A stretch of DNA of 64,000 nt from Flaccisagitta enflata. Taxonomy: Eukaryota; Chaetognatha; Sagittoidea; Aphragmophora. Made by a program: the position numbers and the translations under genes. The notes under the pieces were generated by a model. That model was not told where the DNA came from. It searched no databases and worked only from the letters and a program-made list of their open reading frames with translations. The stretch is from the NCBI GenBank assembly GCA_965153355.1, contig OZ231128.1, positions 40,610,001-40,674,000 of the forward strand, given 5' to 3'. This document shows, in pieces, positions 24,437-33,989 of this stretch (its first letter is position 1; each line of letters starts with the position of its first letter).

Positions 24437-25606
24437 ATGAGCCTAACAATGCAGGACGACAAGAGCACGCGACTGAGAAAGCAAACGACGAAGAATCCGT
24501 GTGGCAAGTGTGCTCAGGAATGTGTAAGCGGAAGCGGCAGCAGCCTGCCGTGTGGTGGAGCGTGTGGCTTCCACTACCACACGGCCTGCGTCGACCGAAT
24601 GACGCCCGAGTTCGCGGAAAACTGCGCGACTATGACAAAAATCCATGGAATCTCGCCGTTCTTCTGCCTGATTTGCCGACGGTTCATCGATTTCTCTAAT
24701 ACGACCTTCACGCAGCAAGCCGACGTCATCAAGTCGGTAAAAGACGAAGGGAAGGAAACTAAGGCACATTTCAAAGACGAGATAAAGGACCTGAAAATTC
24801 AATTCAAGACCATCGCCATGGAAAACAAGGTCCTCATCGAGAACGTCGCCAAACTGGAGACAAGTCCGGACCTGGGAATGAACGAGAGAATGGAGAGAAT
24901 GGAAGGACGAATAAGCGATGCGGAACAGAGAGCAAATGCCGCAGAAGCACGCGCCAACACCGCGGAACTCGAGCTGCAGCAAGTTAAGGCCGAAATCGAA
25001 AGGATGAAGAATGGGACTGATCAGGTAAAGGAGCAAATAGTTGTCATGGAAAGGGAAATCGAGACGGGGATGGAGCAGGCGAAGAAGGAATTCAAGGAAG
25101 AACTGACGGTGGAGATGAGGACGAGAGAGGAGAAGGCTTGCAACATTGTCATCTATGGAGCAAAGGAGTCAGAGAAGGAAAGCGCAGCAGAAAGGGTGGT
25201 GGAGGACGAGAGGTTTGTAAGGGATTTGGCTGAAGAAATTGAAGTCGAGATAGCTGGAGAGGTCGAGCCAAAGTATCGGGCTGGGAAGAAGCAAGAAGGA
25301 GGGAAAGCAAGGCCACTGGTGGTGAAAGTGAGCGACGACGAGACACGGGAAAAACTCTTGCAAAATGCGCGACTTCTTGGAAGAAAAGACGACAATTGGA
25401 AAAGCGTTTTCGTTGCCCTTGATCTGACGAATAAGGAACGAGAAGAGGCCAAGAAAAAGGAAGATAAGATGAGGGAAGAAGCGAAGAAGCGGACGGAGGA
25501 GGAAGCAAAAAACGGGACGCGAACAGGGGGAAGATATGTAGTGGCGGGGATGAGAGGAAGGGAGCGATGGATAGCATGGCGGGTGGAAACGCGAAGAGTG
25601 GTGTAA
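24437..25606 (+). CDS. LINE ORF1 protein: PHD finger, coiled coil, RRM-like region
   Basis: Likely the RNA-binding ORF1 protein of the retrotransposon ribonucleoprotein particle. Counting from this Met (389 residues), a PHD-type zinc finger spans residues 22-80: C22-x2-C25, C39-x3-C43, H48-x2-C51 and C77-x2-C80. A charged heptad-rich coiled coil follows (about 95-235), then an RRM-like block from NIVIYGAKES (236-245) through RPLVVKV (292-298) to FVALDLTNKEREEAKKKEDK (325-344), the pattern of L1/CR1-type ORF1 proteins. The C-terminus is basic. The frame stays open upstream to an ATG at 24053 inside the 18-bp array, adding 128 Arg/Ala/Thr-rich residues. I chose 24437 because it is the first ATG after the array and lies 21 codons before the first zinc ligand. 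It overlaps the next ORF in another frame, which suggests coupled translation. Confidence 0.85.
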   Translation: MSLTMQDDKSTRLRKQTTKNPCGKCAQECVSGSGSSLPCGGACGFHYHTACVDRMTPEFAENCATMTKIHGISPFFCLICRRFIDFSNTTFTQQADVIKSVKDEGKETKAHFKDEIKDLKIQFKTIAMENKVLIENVAKLETSPDLGMNERMERMEGRISDAEQRANAAEARANTAELELQQVKAEIERMKNGTDQVKEQIVVMEREIETGMEQAKKEFKEELTVEMRTREEKACNIVIYGAKESEKESAAERVVEDERFVRDLAEEIEVEIAGEVEPKYRAGKKQEGGKARPLVVKVSDDETREKLLQNARLLGRKDDNWKSVFVALDLTNKEREEAKKKEDKMREEAKKRTEEEAKNGTRTGGRYVVAGMRGRERWIAWRVETRRVV

Positions 25607-28422
25607 AAGTGGCTTTTGCAAACGTACAAAGTATTGTTAGTAAGATGGACGAATTTAAAGCGATCATGGCAATAACAAACCCAGACATAATGGCTATAAC
25701 GGAAACATGGACGCATGACGGAATCGGAAGTGAAATTCTGAATGTAGATGGGTACGAATTAATTTCGAGGCATGATCGGAATGATACGGAGAAAGGAAGA
25801 GGTGGTGGCATAATAATTTATGCGAAAGATAAAATGAATGTGACAGCGGTGGAATGCAACACCGACTTTAACCAATGCGCATCAATAAGAATGAGACTGG
25901 GATGCGTAGACGTTTCTGTCCATGTCGTGTACAGATCGCCAAATTCTCAGAAAGCCAATGATGAAAGTCTGTGCAAATGGGTGAAAGAAATGAATGGAAC
26001 AAATATATTAATCGGAGACTTCAACTTTCCAGATATCGAGTGGCAAAATGGCAGATCGGGTTCGCGCGGAAGAGATTTCTTCGATACTACAATGGAGGTA
26101 TTCATGGAGCAGTATGTTAAAGAATCAACGCACGAAAACGGTAATACACTGGATCTCGTTCTTTGTAATCGCGAAGAACTTATCAAAGAGGTAAGGGCCG
26201 AGGGGAGGATCGGGAGGAGTGACCACGACCTCATATCATTCACAATCGATGTCGGGGAGAAACGGCAGACTGGAAAACGACAGACTTTAAATTACCGGAG
26301 GGCGAATTTTACAGTAATGCGGGAATCGATCGCGGAAATCAACTGGTCGCGTGAATGGGAAGGACACGATGTGAATGGCATGTGGCTGTCTATCAAAAAG
26401 CATATCAAGGATCTTATGGCAAAGCATATTCCACTTAAGACCAGAAGAGAAATGACGCAGCCTCCGTGGATGGACCAGGAGATACGGAAGGCGATTGAAA
26501 AGAAGAAGGCGGCGTGGAAAACATGGAAGGAAACGGGAACAAGAAGAGACAAGGATGAGTACAAGAAGAGAGTGACGGAGACAAAAAAGAAAATAAGAAA
26601 TAAGAAAAATGCATATGAAAGAAAAGTTGCGAAATGCAGGAAAGAAGACTCAAAAATGTACTACGCCTTTATTAACAGGTCACGGAAAACGCGAACGAAG
26701 ATCGGCCCGCTAAAAGATGGCGACAATGAACAGATCACGGAACCTCGGGAACAAGCGGAAGTACTAAACAATTATCTAGCATCGGTTTTCACACTCAGCG
26801 GCGGAAATATTCCTCAAGCCGAGGAATATGGAGGAGAGGAGTATCTATCGGACATAAAAATAGACCAAGTAACGGTCAAGAGGGTATTAGAGAATCTGAA
26901 GGAACACTCGGCGTGCGGACCCGACGGAATTACGCCTCGAGTTTTGAAAGAGTTGAAAGAAGAACTGACACGGCCACTCACGATCCTCTTCCAAAAATCA
27001 ATTGACTCAGGAAAAATCCCAGACGACTGGCGGGAGGCAAGCGTGACTCCGATCTACAAACTGAAGGGAAAAAAGTCGGATCCAGGCAATTACAGACCAG
27101 TGAGTCTGACAAATGTGGTGGGGAAGATGATGGAGAGAGTGGTCAAAGAGCAAATTATGGATCACGTCGAGAAAAACAATCTGCTCTGCGAGGAACAACA
27201 CGGGTTTCGTGCCAAAAAATCGCCACAAACAAATCTCATCGAATTTATGGATGAAGTGACAAAATGGATGGACGAGGGAGAGTCATTTGATATTTTATAT
27301 CTTGACTTCTCCAAGGCGTTTGACCGAGTTTGCCACAAAAGACTGATGGTCAAACTGGAGGCCATGGGAATTGTTGGGAAAGTGAAGGAATGGCTGAAGG
27401 ATTGGTTGCAAGGTAGGAAACAACGAGTGCAGATCGAGGGGCAATATTCAGAATGGATTGATGTTCTGAGTAGCGTGGTGCAGGGATCAGTACTCGGTGG
27501 AACACTCTTTGACATCTTCATAAACGACATCCGTAAAGTGGTGCTCGACGCGTTGATAAGGATGTTTGCGGACGATACAAAAGTTGCGCTCAAGATACAA
27601 AATGAAGAAGATAAGGAAAAGATGCAAACAATCATCAACAATCTGGTCGACTGGGCTGAAAGATGGGCGATGAGTTTTAACACGGCAAAGTGTAAGATTT
27701 TACACGTAGGAAGGAAAAATCCAAGATACCAATACTTTATGAGCGGCATAAAGATCTCGGAGGCAGAAGAAGAAAAAGATTTGGGTGTATGGGTAGACTC
27801 ATCCATGAAGCCCAGCAAGCAATGTGCGGTCGCAGCAAAGATGGCAAACTTTGCACTTGGGCAAATGCAAAGGGCCTTCCATTACAGAACAAAAGAAAAC
27901 CTGGTCCCCATCTACAAGACATTTATTAGGCCAAAGCTCGAGTTCGCGGTGGCTTCGTGGAATCCATGGTTGGAGATGGACAAAAATGTTCTGGAAAGAG
28001 TGCAACAACGAATGATACGACTACTCTCTGACGCGAGGGGGAAAACTTACGAGGAAAAGTTGAAGGACGTCGGCCTCTTACCACTAACGGAGAGAAGGGA
28101 AAGAGGGGATGCGATTGAAGCATTCAAAACGCTGAATGGTTTCAACAATGTCGACAAAGCAAAGTGGTTCGATATCGAAAACGAGGAACAAAGACCGACG
28201 CGACGGAATGTGAGAATTACCGAGGAAGGAGAGACGAGGAAAAAAAATGTACTTAAAATCGAAAAAGCCAGGCTGGAGATACGAAAAAACTCGTTCACAG
28301 TGCGCGCGGCTCATGTATGGAACGGAATACCAGATGATGTGAGAGATAAAAAAACTGTCAATGGGTTCAAGGCAGCTTACGACAAGTGGAAGAAAAGCGC
28401 CCAAAATCAACAGGAAGTGTAG
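25567..28422 (+). CDS. LINE ORF2: AP-like endonuclease and reverse transcriptase
   Basis: A polyprotein of 951 residues that nicks target DNA and primes reverse transcription of the element RNA. The endonuclease/exonuclease/phosphatase domain is at about 13-230, with N19 (ANVQS), E46 (ITETW), D151/N153 (GDFNFPD) and D219-H220 (RSDHD) all present. The reverse transcriptase spans about 440-720: GPDGITP, NYRPVSL, HGFR, first catalytic aspartate D580 (YLDFSKAFD), VVQGSVLGG, and F667-A-D-D670. A conserved CR1-type C-terminal region follows (IRPKLEFAVASWNP, LERVQQRMIRLL, NSFTVRAAHVWNGIP). There is no RNase H domain. Oddity: the usual V-P-Q-G-S-V-L-G-P block reads V-V-Q-G-S-V-L-G-G. The first Met at 25567 is followed by another three codons later, so the exact start is open. 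No stops or frameshifts. Confidence 0.92.
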   Translation: MDSMAGGNAKSGVKVAFANVQSIVSKMDEFKAIMAITNPDIMAITETWTHDGIGSEILNVDGYELISRHDRNDTEKGRGGGIIIYAKDKMNVTAVECNTDFNQCASIRMRLGCVDVSVHVVYRSPNSQKANDESLCKWVKEMNGTNILIGDFNFPDIEWQNGRSGSRGRDFFDTTMEVFMEQYVKESTHENGNTLDLVLCNREELIKEVRAEGRIGRSDHDLISFTIDVGEKRQTGKRQTLNYRRANFTVMRESIAEINWSREWEGHDVNGMWLSIKKHIKDLMAKHIPLKTRREMTQPPWMDQEIRKAIEKKKAAWKTWKETGTRRDKDEYKKRVTETKKKIRNKKNAYERKVAKCRKEDSKMYYAFINRSRKTRTKIGPLKDGDNEQITEPREQAEVLNNYLASVFTLSGGNIPQAEEYGGEEYLSDIKIDQVTVKRVLENLKEHSACGPDGITPRVLKELKEELTRPLTILFQKSIDSGKIPDDWREASVTPIYKLKGKKSDPGNYRPVSLTNVVGKMMERVVKEQIMDHVEKNNLLCEEQHGFRAKKSPQTNLIEFMDEVTKWMDEGESFDILYLDFSKAFDRVCHKRLMVKLEAMGIVGKVKEWLKDWLQGRKQRVQIEGQYSEWIDVLSSVVQGSVLGGTLFDIFINDIRKVVLDALIRMFADDTKVALKIQNEEDKEKMQTIINNLVDWAERWAMSFNTAKCKILHVGRKNPRYQYFMSGIKISEAEEEKDLGVWVDSSMKPSKQCAVAAKMANFALGQMQRAFHYRTKENLVPIYKTFIRPKLEFAVASWNPWLEMDKNVLERVQQRMIRLLSDARGKTYEEKLKDVGLLPLTERRERGDAIEAFKTLNGFNNVDKAKWFDIENEEQRPTRRNVRITEEGETRKKNVLKIEKARLEIRKNSFTVRAAHVWNGIPDDVRDKKTVNGFKAAYDKWKKSAQNQQEV

Positions 28423-28571
28423 CAGCGATGGAAAAAAAAACTTGACCATGCTGGCGGAACAGTGGAAAAAAAAAACCTGCTACACGCAAATTGGAGACTA
28501 TCAAGAGGCCCCCGCAATGCGAACGGGATGTTCGCCTAGGGGCGCTACCACCTTACCTTACCTTACCTTAC

Positions 28572-28979
28572 CAAATACTTTTCATCGCTATGAGGCGAAC
28601 AAATTCGTTTTTTGAGTGATGCAATAGTTTGGAAAAAAGTCGAAGAATACCTTCGGCTTTTTGAGACCTACGGAGGAAATTGGATTTCCCTTTTTCTTTT
28701 GAGTCTTTTGAGAAAGTTGATGCTTTTTTTCGGGCCGGACGAGCCTACGCATGAAATTGACAGCTAAGAAAGAGCTAATTCTCCTCTTTCAGATGACGCC
28801 AAGCAGAATTATGTGCGATCCATAGTTTCGGAGCTATGATTTTTTAAATCTTTTTTTATTTTTCCGCATTTTTCGCGTTTTCCCAAAAAAACGAGGAATT
28901 GAGTAAGTTGAAGTCTATTTGAACTTTGAAATGTCCCAGGTGGTAATTGTGCATCCTGGCAGCACAGTCTTTCTCTCAT
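28572..28979. other. No gene seen downstream of the LINE
   Basis: AT-rich flank directly after the CCTTA tail. No terminator, inverted repeat or protein motif recognised. Confidence 0.45.
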
Positions 28980-29163
28980 TTCAACTACGGACTCTATGAG
29001 AGGCTTTGTCTGTCAGTCCATCCATTGGTCTGTTGGTCCATCTCTCCGTCCGAGTTAAAAAGTGGAAAAACAAGCAGTCTAGATGCTTGTGGGTGGGGGT
29101 TGGGCTGTGGATGGGGGTTGGATGCCGCTGTCCGCAACGACATTGTAACCCGATGTTACATGT
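28980..29163 (+). mobile_element. HTE copy, damaged hairpin
   Basis: CAACTACGGACTCTATGAGA and GGCTTTGTCTGTCAGTCC open the copy. The GTCCATCC/GTTGGTCC array and GCTGTCCGCAACGACATTGT distal end match the subfamily at 57829-58100. The left hairpin arm is not recognisable. Confidence 0.65.
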
Positions 29164-29170
29164 TTTTCAC

Positions 29171-29216
29171 TTTTTCTCTCTCTGTCTCTCTCTTCCCCTC
29201 TTTCTCTCTCTCCCCC

Positions 29217-29289
<73 letters not shown>

Positions 29290-29300
29290 CTCTCTCGTCC
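29171..29300. repeat. (TCTG)n and (TC)n
   Basis: Irregular CTCT/CCCC pyrimidine tract, about seven TCTG units, then TC units. Confidence 0.94.
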
Positions 29301-29411
29301 TCTCAGCATTTACGACTTTGTTCCTACGGCGATTAGCCGCCTTTATTGGTAAGCACTCTTTATGAACGTTATTGTGATCTTTGATTGGCTTTGTTTTTTC
29401 TGCCGAAAACG

Positions 29412-29413
<2 letters not shown>

Positions 29414-29499
<86 letters not shown>
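29414..29499. repeat. (GA)n microsatellite
   Basis: About 43 GA units. Confidence 0.97.
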
Positions 29500-29502
<3 letters not shown>

Positions 29503-29741
29503 CGCCACTTGCACATCTTCGTTTGGTATAAGCCGTTTGCCTTTTTCAGTGGGCGCCAGGATCGGTTTAGCCATGGGTTCTGTCGTGGGTTCGACGGTGC
29601 GTAAATAACGACAAAATCTGGCATCAAAGCAGCATCTATGAGTAAAAGGCGCTCACGATGGTTGACTCAAATGGCGCGTTATCATTTCCACTTGTCATAT
29701 AAACAAACTGACCGATCGACGGGCCGCCATCGCACGAAGGA

Positions 29742-30009
29742 GGGGGTATTTCTAGTCAGAGACAATCGCGTTTTGAACAGGCCACTCGGTCGCTAGCTAT
29801 GTTTGTTTGCTCGCACCGCTCACTCCGCTCACTCGCTCTGCAGGGCTCCGCATTGCTACCCCCACTTCCCTCGCTTGCTCCATTCTCGGGCTCTCTCACT
29901 CACTTCGCTCACACCCTCATGGGACAGCGAAATTCATGAATATGTGTTCACGCTGTAAACGCGTTTCACAGGAACCAACGCGTTTTTCATCTTCACTAGA
30001 AACACGCCC
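29742..30009 (-). mobile_element. MITE, second copy of the GAGCGGAGT-core family
   Basis: The left end GGGGGTATTTCTAGTCAGAG and right end (reverse complement GGGCGTGTTTCTAGTGAAGA) are inverted termini. The core has CCGCTCACTCCGCTCACTCG and, near the right end, AAATTCATGAATATGTGTTC, matching the copy at 9012-9289 in reverse. CGAAG occurs just outside both ends, but not at equivalent offsets, so I do not call a target duplication. Confidence 0.75.
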
Positions 30010-30331
30010 GAAGTGCTTTAGCGCACCTAAGAAGCGCGGCGCAGGTGGGAGATTGTTGCTTTCGGTGATATCGGGCCTTGTTTCCTCATGGGAGGATCGG
30101 AGAGTCAATTGGGTGTAAAATCAAAGAAGTTGTTTTCTTTCTGTTTTTCCACTTTTTTTCCTCACTTGCAATATACACCTCACGGCCAACTTGTCGATAA
30201 GTCGACCAGGGCAAAAAAAAAAAACAACATAAAAAAAGATATCAAACAAGATAGAATCCCATAAAACCAGGGAGAGGCAAACATCATCGTTTTCGGAAGA
30301 TAAAACCTCGATTGAGTTAAGCCCAAACGTA

Positions 30332-30670
<339 letters not shown>

Positions 30671-30706
30671 TTATCGCCCGGTTTATTAAATGTGTACAAA
30701 TTACGG

Positions 30707-30906
<200 letters not shown>

Positions 30907-31146
30907 TTACAGATATCCGCAAAAGAGGAGAGAAAAACAACTGTTCATGTGTGGAGGCGATAAAAATTTCAGAATCTGTTCAAAGATGCAGGAATAGATG
31001 AATGTGTATTTTGCGTGTTAGATATGAGTAAATGAATAAATGAAAATATTTGATGAACATGAATAAATGATAGCGTATCGACGCAAACAAATTTATGTTT
31101 CATGGGTTTTTAACAACTTTCACCTCTCGAAAATGACCGTTCACTG

Positions 31147-31190
31147 CGTAAAAAAAACAAGGCCGGATGGGCGGCTACCAAAGTCGCGCA
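31147..31190 (-). mobile_element. HTE distal-end fragment
   Basis: AACAAGGCCGGATGGGCGGC followed by TACCAAAGTCGCGCAAAGG: the distal end and its word, without array or hairpin. Confidence 0.55.
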
Positions 31191-31850
31191 AAGGTACAGT
31201 GGAGTACCGCCATAGCGCACATTGCATGCCCTTCTTAAAGGAAAGAAGGCACTATGAGGCATAATTCTGGCTGGTCCCTCTAATGAAGCTGAACTGTATG
31301 CGAGGGCAGTGACGAAATTGGTTAATGTAACCTTCAGAAAATGGCGGGACAACTATTTGAATTTTGTTCAAATATACATAAAACGTTGATTTGCATAGAT
31401 TTATACAGATTGAACACAAAAATATGAAATTTTGTAGTTTTCGCCGATAAGAAGAGGTGATTTTACTGCTACAATCAGTCCAGAAATAACTTTTTTCATG
31501 ATTTCAGCGAGTGTGTAAGCTGACGGAACGGAACATGCGTGAGAGTAAGCAAGAACGGAGGATGAGAACTGCGGCTAAGGAGCAAAAACCTGTAAAGACT
31601 AACGAGCATAGTTAAGATTGTAGTAAAGGTTACAGAGGAAAAGGTCTTCGGGGCAAGTACAGTGAATGATTCTAACAAAGGACCCAAAGGTCATTCAAAA
31701 ACGGGTTTTTACTTAACCTCATACGAAATCCGCATGGAGGCAGGGTAAGACACACCATTATAAGTTTCGATAAGTATGAAACCTTTGATTTGACTTACAT
31801 GATGGTTGGGCTAGCAAAGAAGGCCAGTAAGATATTTCAACTCGTAACCG
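31191..31850. other. No gene seen
   Basis: Mixed sequence with no recognisable repeat termini or protein motif. Confidence 0.45.
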
Positions 31851-31851
31851 C

Positions 31852-32031
<180 letters not shown>

Positions 32032-32494
32032 GGATAGACAGAGAGGGGGAGAATCGGACAGTGACAGAGAATCAGACTGACAGACAAACAGATAAAGACG
32101 AAGAGTTTGGAAAGGCTATCGGACAGACAAGACAGTAAGTGACAGTACGTGAAATACAAATACAGAAGCAGACACACAAACGGACACATACAGTGACGGA
32201 CAGAGGAACAAGAACACGAATAAAAGACGGAGAGTCAGTCAAAGAGAGAGAGAGAAGGAAAGAAAAAGGATTTATTCTCCATTTCGGCATTTCCATTTCA
32301 TCAAACGCATATGGCAACAAGATGGAGCTTTAGACCATCATTAACGCTTGCTTTCATTCCTTTTTTCCCTCAATTACGTGCTCCATGATTCCGCTTTTGC
32401 ACCACCACAGCAGCAACAGCAACATCACACAGCCGTCTTTGAAAGAAGAAACAAGGCCGAGCATCAGTCAAACGGGGGCCAGTGAAGAATGAAC

Positions 32495-33168
32495 AGGTCG
32501 CCCAAGGGCAATATGTGGTCAGCGATACCCGTTGCCCTGCTTTGAGTGATTGTGAATTGGAGTGAGGGGAAGCAGGGCAGCGGCCCCGAAGGGGACAAAG
32601 TCCTGTAGAACGCAGGGGGACTTTCGTTCGTCCTACCTGAAGAAGCGGATAAGATGCTATGGAGGGCTGACTAAAGGCATTCAAGAGCCTAAACTGAGGT
32701 CTAAGAAGGCCTGAGAATGCTGATTGGAAGCTTGAGAGGGCTGACTTGAGGCTTGAGAGAGCTGGATTAAGGCTTGAAAGGTCAGAGGACTGATTTGAAG
32801 CCTGAGAGCAATAAGTTGAGGTTTAGATAACTGATTTGAGGCCTGAGATGCCTAATTTGAGGCATGAGAGGCCAGGTTTGAGGCCTGAAAATTTGGATTT
32901 GAGGCCTGAGAAGCCAGATTTGAGGCCTGAGAGGCCAGATTTGAAGCCTGAGAGGCCAGATTTGAGGCCTGAGAGGCCAGATTTGGGGCCTGAGAGGCTG
33001 GATTTGAGATCTGAGAGGCTGGATTTGAGGCCTAAGAGGCCAGATTTGAGGCCTGAGGGGTCTGATGAAGGGGGGACTAACGAACGGACGAACGGACGAA
33101 TGGACGAACGAACGAACGAAAGTTCCCCTGTGTTCTACAGGACTTTGTCCCCTTCGGGGCCGCTGCCC
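32495..33168 (+). mobile_element. GCE copy, complete, 57-bp inverted repeats
   Basis: Tail AGGTCGCCCAAGGGCAATAT, GGTCAGCGATACCCGTTGCC, first inverted repeat from 32575 (GGGCAGCGGCCCCGAAGGGG, then ACAAAGTCCTGTAGAAC), about 17 units of the 21-bp repeat GAGGCCTGAGAGGCCAGATT, a GGACGAACGAAC array, and the matching inverted repeat ending GGGGCCGCTGCCC. The two repeats agree at all but a few of about 57 positions. AAAAA follows the right end. Confidence 0.88.
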
Positions 33169-33171
33169 AAA

Positions 33172-33628
33172 AATGAATACCGTATTTTTTTCATTTATTC
33201 CCCCTCAATTGACGCCCCCCCCCTCTTTTCTGTGTTTTTTTTTATCAGAATATAAAACAAGCCAATAATGTTACTTTAATACATTTAAGCTAACTTTTCT
33301 GATATATTCAGTAGCATTCATTATGAATGATAAAAGGATAAGAGAGTGCGAACAAATCAAAAGAGGGTGCTAATTGGAGGGTAAAATGACAATATTTTTT
33401 TCTTAATTTCAAAAGCGTCCAGAGCGCTAATTAGAAAAAATACGGTAAATCCAGGCGCGGTCAATAGAGTACGGGGACTCGAAGAGTGATTCAAAACAAC
33501 CGCTACCAATCAACATTGACAAGACACTGCGTCAGAGAGCAAAAAACCGGTGTACGACCAATCAACCTATTGATTGATAACCTTTTAGAATTTCACGCCA
33601 GGCAATTCATATTTACCCTGTAAGACAG
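33172..33628. other. No gene seen
   Basis: AT-rich sequence without recognisable structure. Confidence 0.45.
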
Positions 33629-33828
33629 GAACAAAGCCGGATACACGGCTACCCCAGTCTCGTGCGCGTGGGTAGGGGCCATATTTGACGTGACTAGAGC
33701 ATTTTGTCAGGAGCAGTGAGGCCAAAGATCGCTAAAACATAAAAAAGTAAACCATATCGGACCAACAGACCGACCAACCGACGGACATACAAAGCGGGGT
33801 ACAAAGTCGCGTAGCACGAGACTGAAAA
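33629..33828 (-). mobile_element. HTE copy with unequal hairpin arms
   Basis: Begins AACAAAGCCGGATACACGGC, then AGTCTCGTGCGCGTGGG, and has a GGACCAACAGACCGACC array and the hairpin AGTCGCGTAGCACGAGACT followed by GAAAA. One hairpin base pair is lost (CGAGACT against AGTCGCG). The distal word AGTCTCGTGC is exactly complementary to the terminal arm plus loop, so the distal site tracks that arm rather than the family consensus. Confidence 0.85.
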
Positions 33829-33989
33829 CCGGTGTGAGGAAATGTAGCTGCAGCAGCGGTGAATCGAACACAGCAATGTCATCAAATTATCAGTGCAAGA
33901 CCACGTTAATAACAGGAAGAGTAATTCGTCCGGTAATTTGTTCTTTAGAGTGTCTGATTGAGGGGAAGAAGCAATATCTGAGTTGCCAC

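Larger units (their letters stand above)
24046..28571 (+). mobile_element. CR1-like non-LTR retrotransposon, apparently full length
   Basis: The order is an 18-bp monomer array, ORF1 with a PHD finger, an ORF2 with apurinic endonuclease and reverse transcriptase that overlaps ORF1 by 40 bp, a 3' UTR of about 130 bp, and a tail of four CCTTA units instead of poly(A). A PHD finger in ORF1 is known from CR1-like elements, and simple-repeat tails are usual in the CR1/L2 group. Both ORFs are uninterrupted, so the copy is probably young. I could not find a target-site duplication, and the 5' limit is set only by the start of the monomer array. Confidence 0.85.

Noticed and set aside
24443-25036. 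Long minus-strand frames across the LINE
   Set aside because: Shadow frames of ORF1 and ORF2; the plus-strand proteins show conserved domains.
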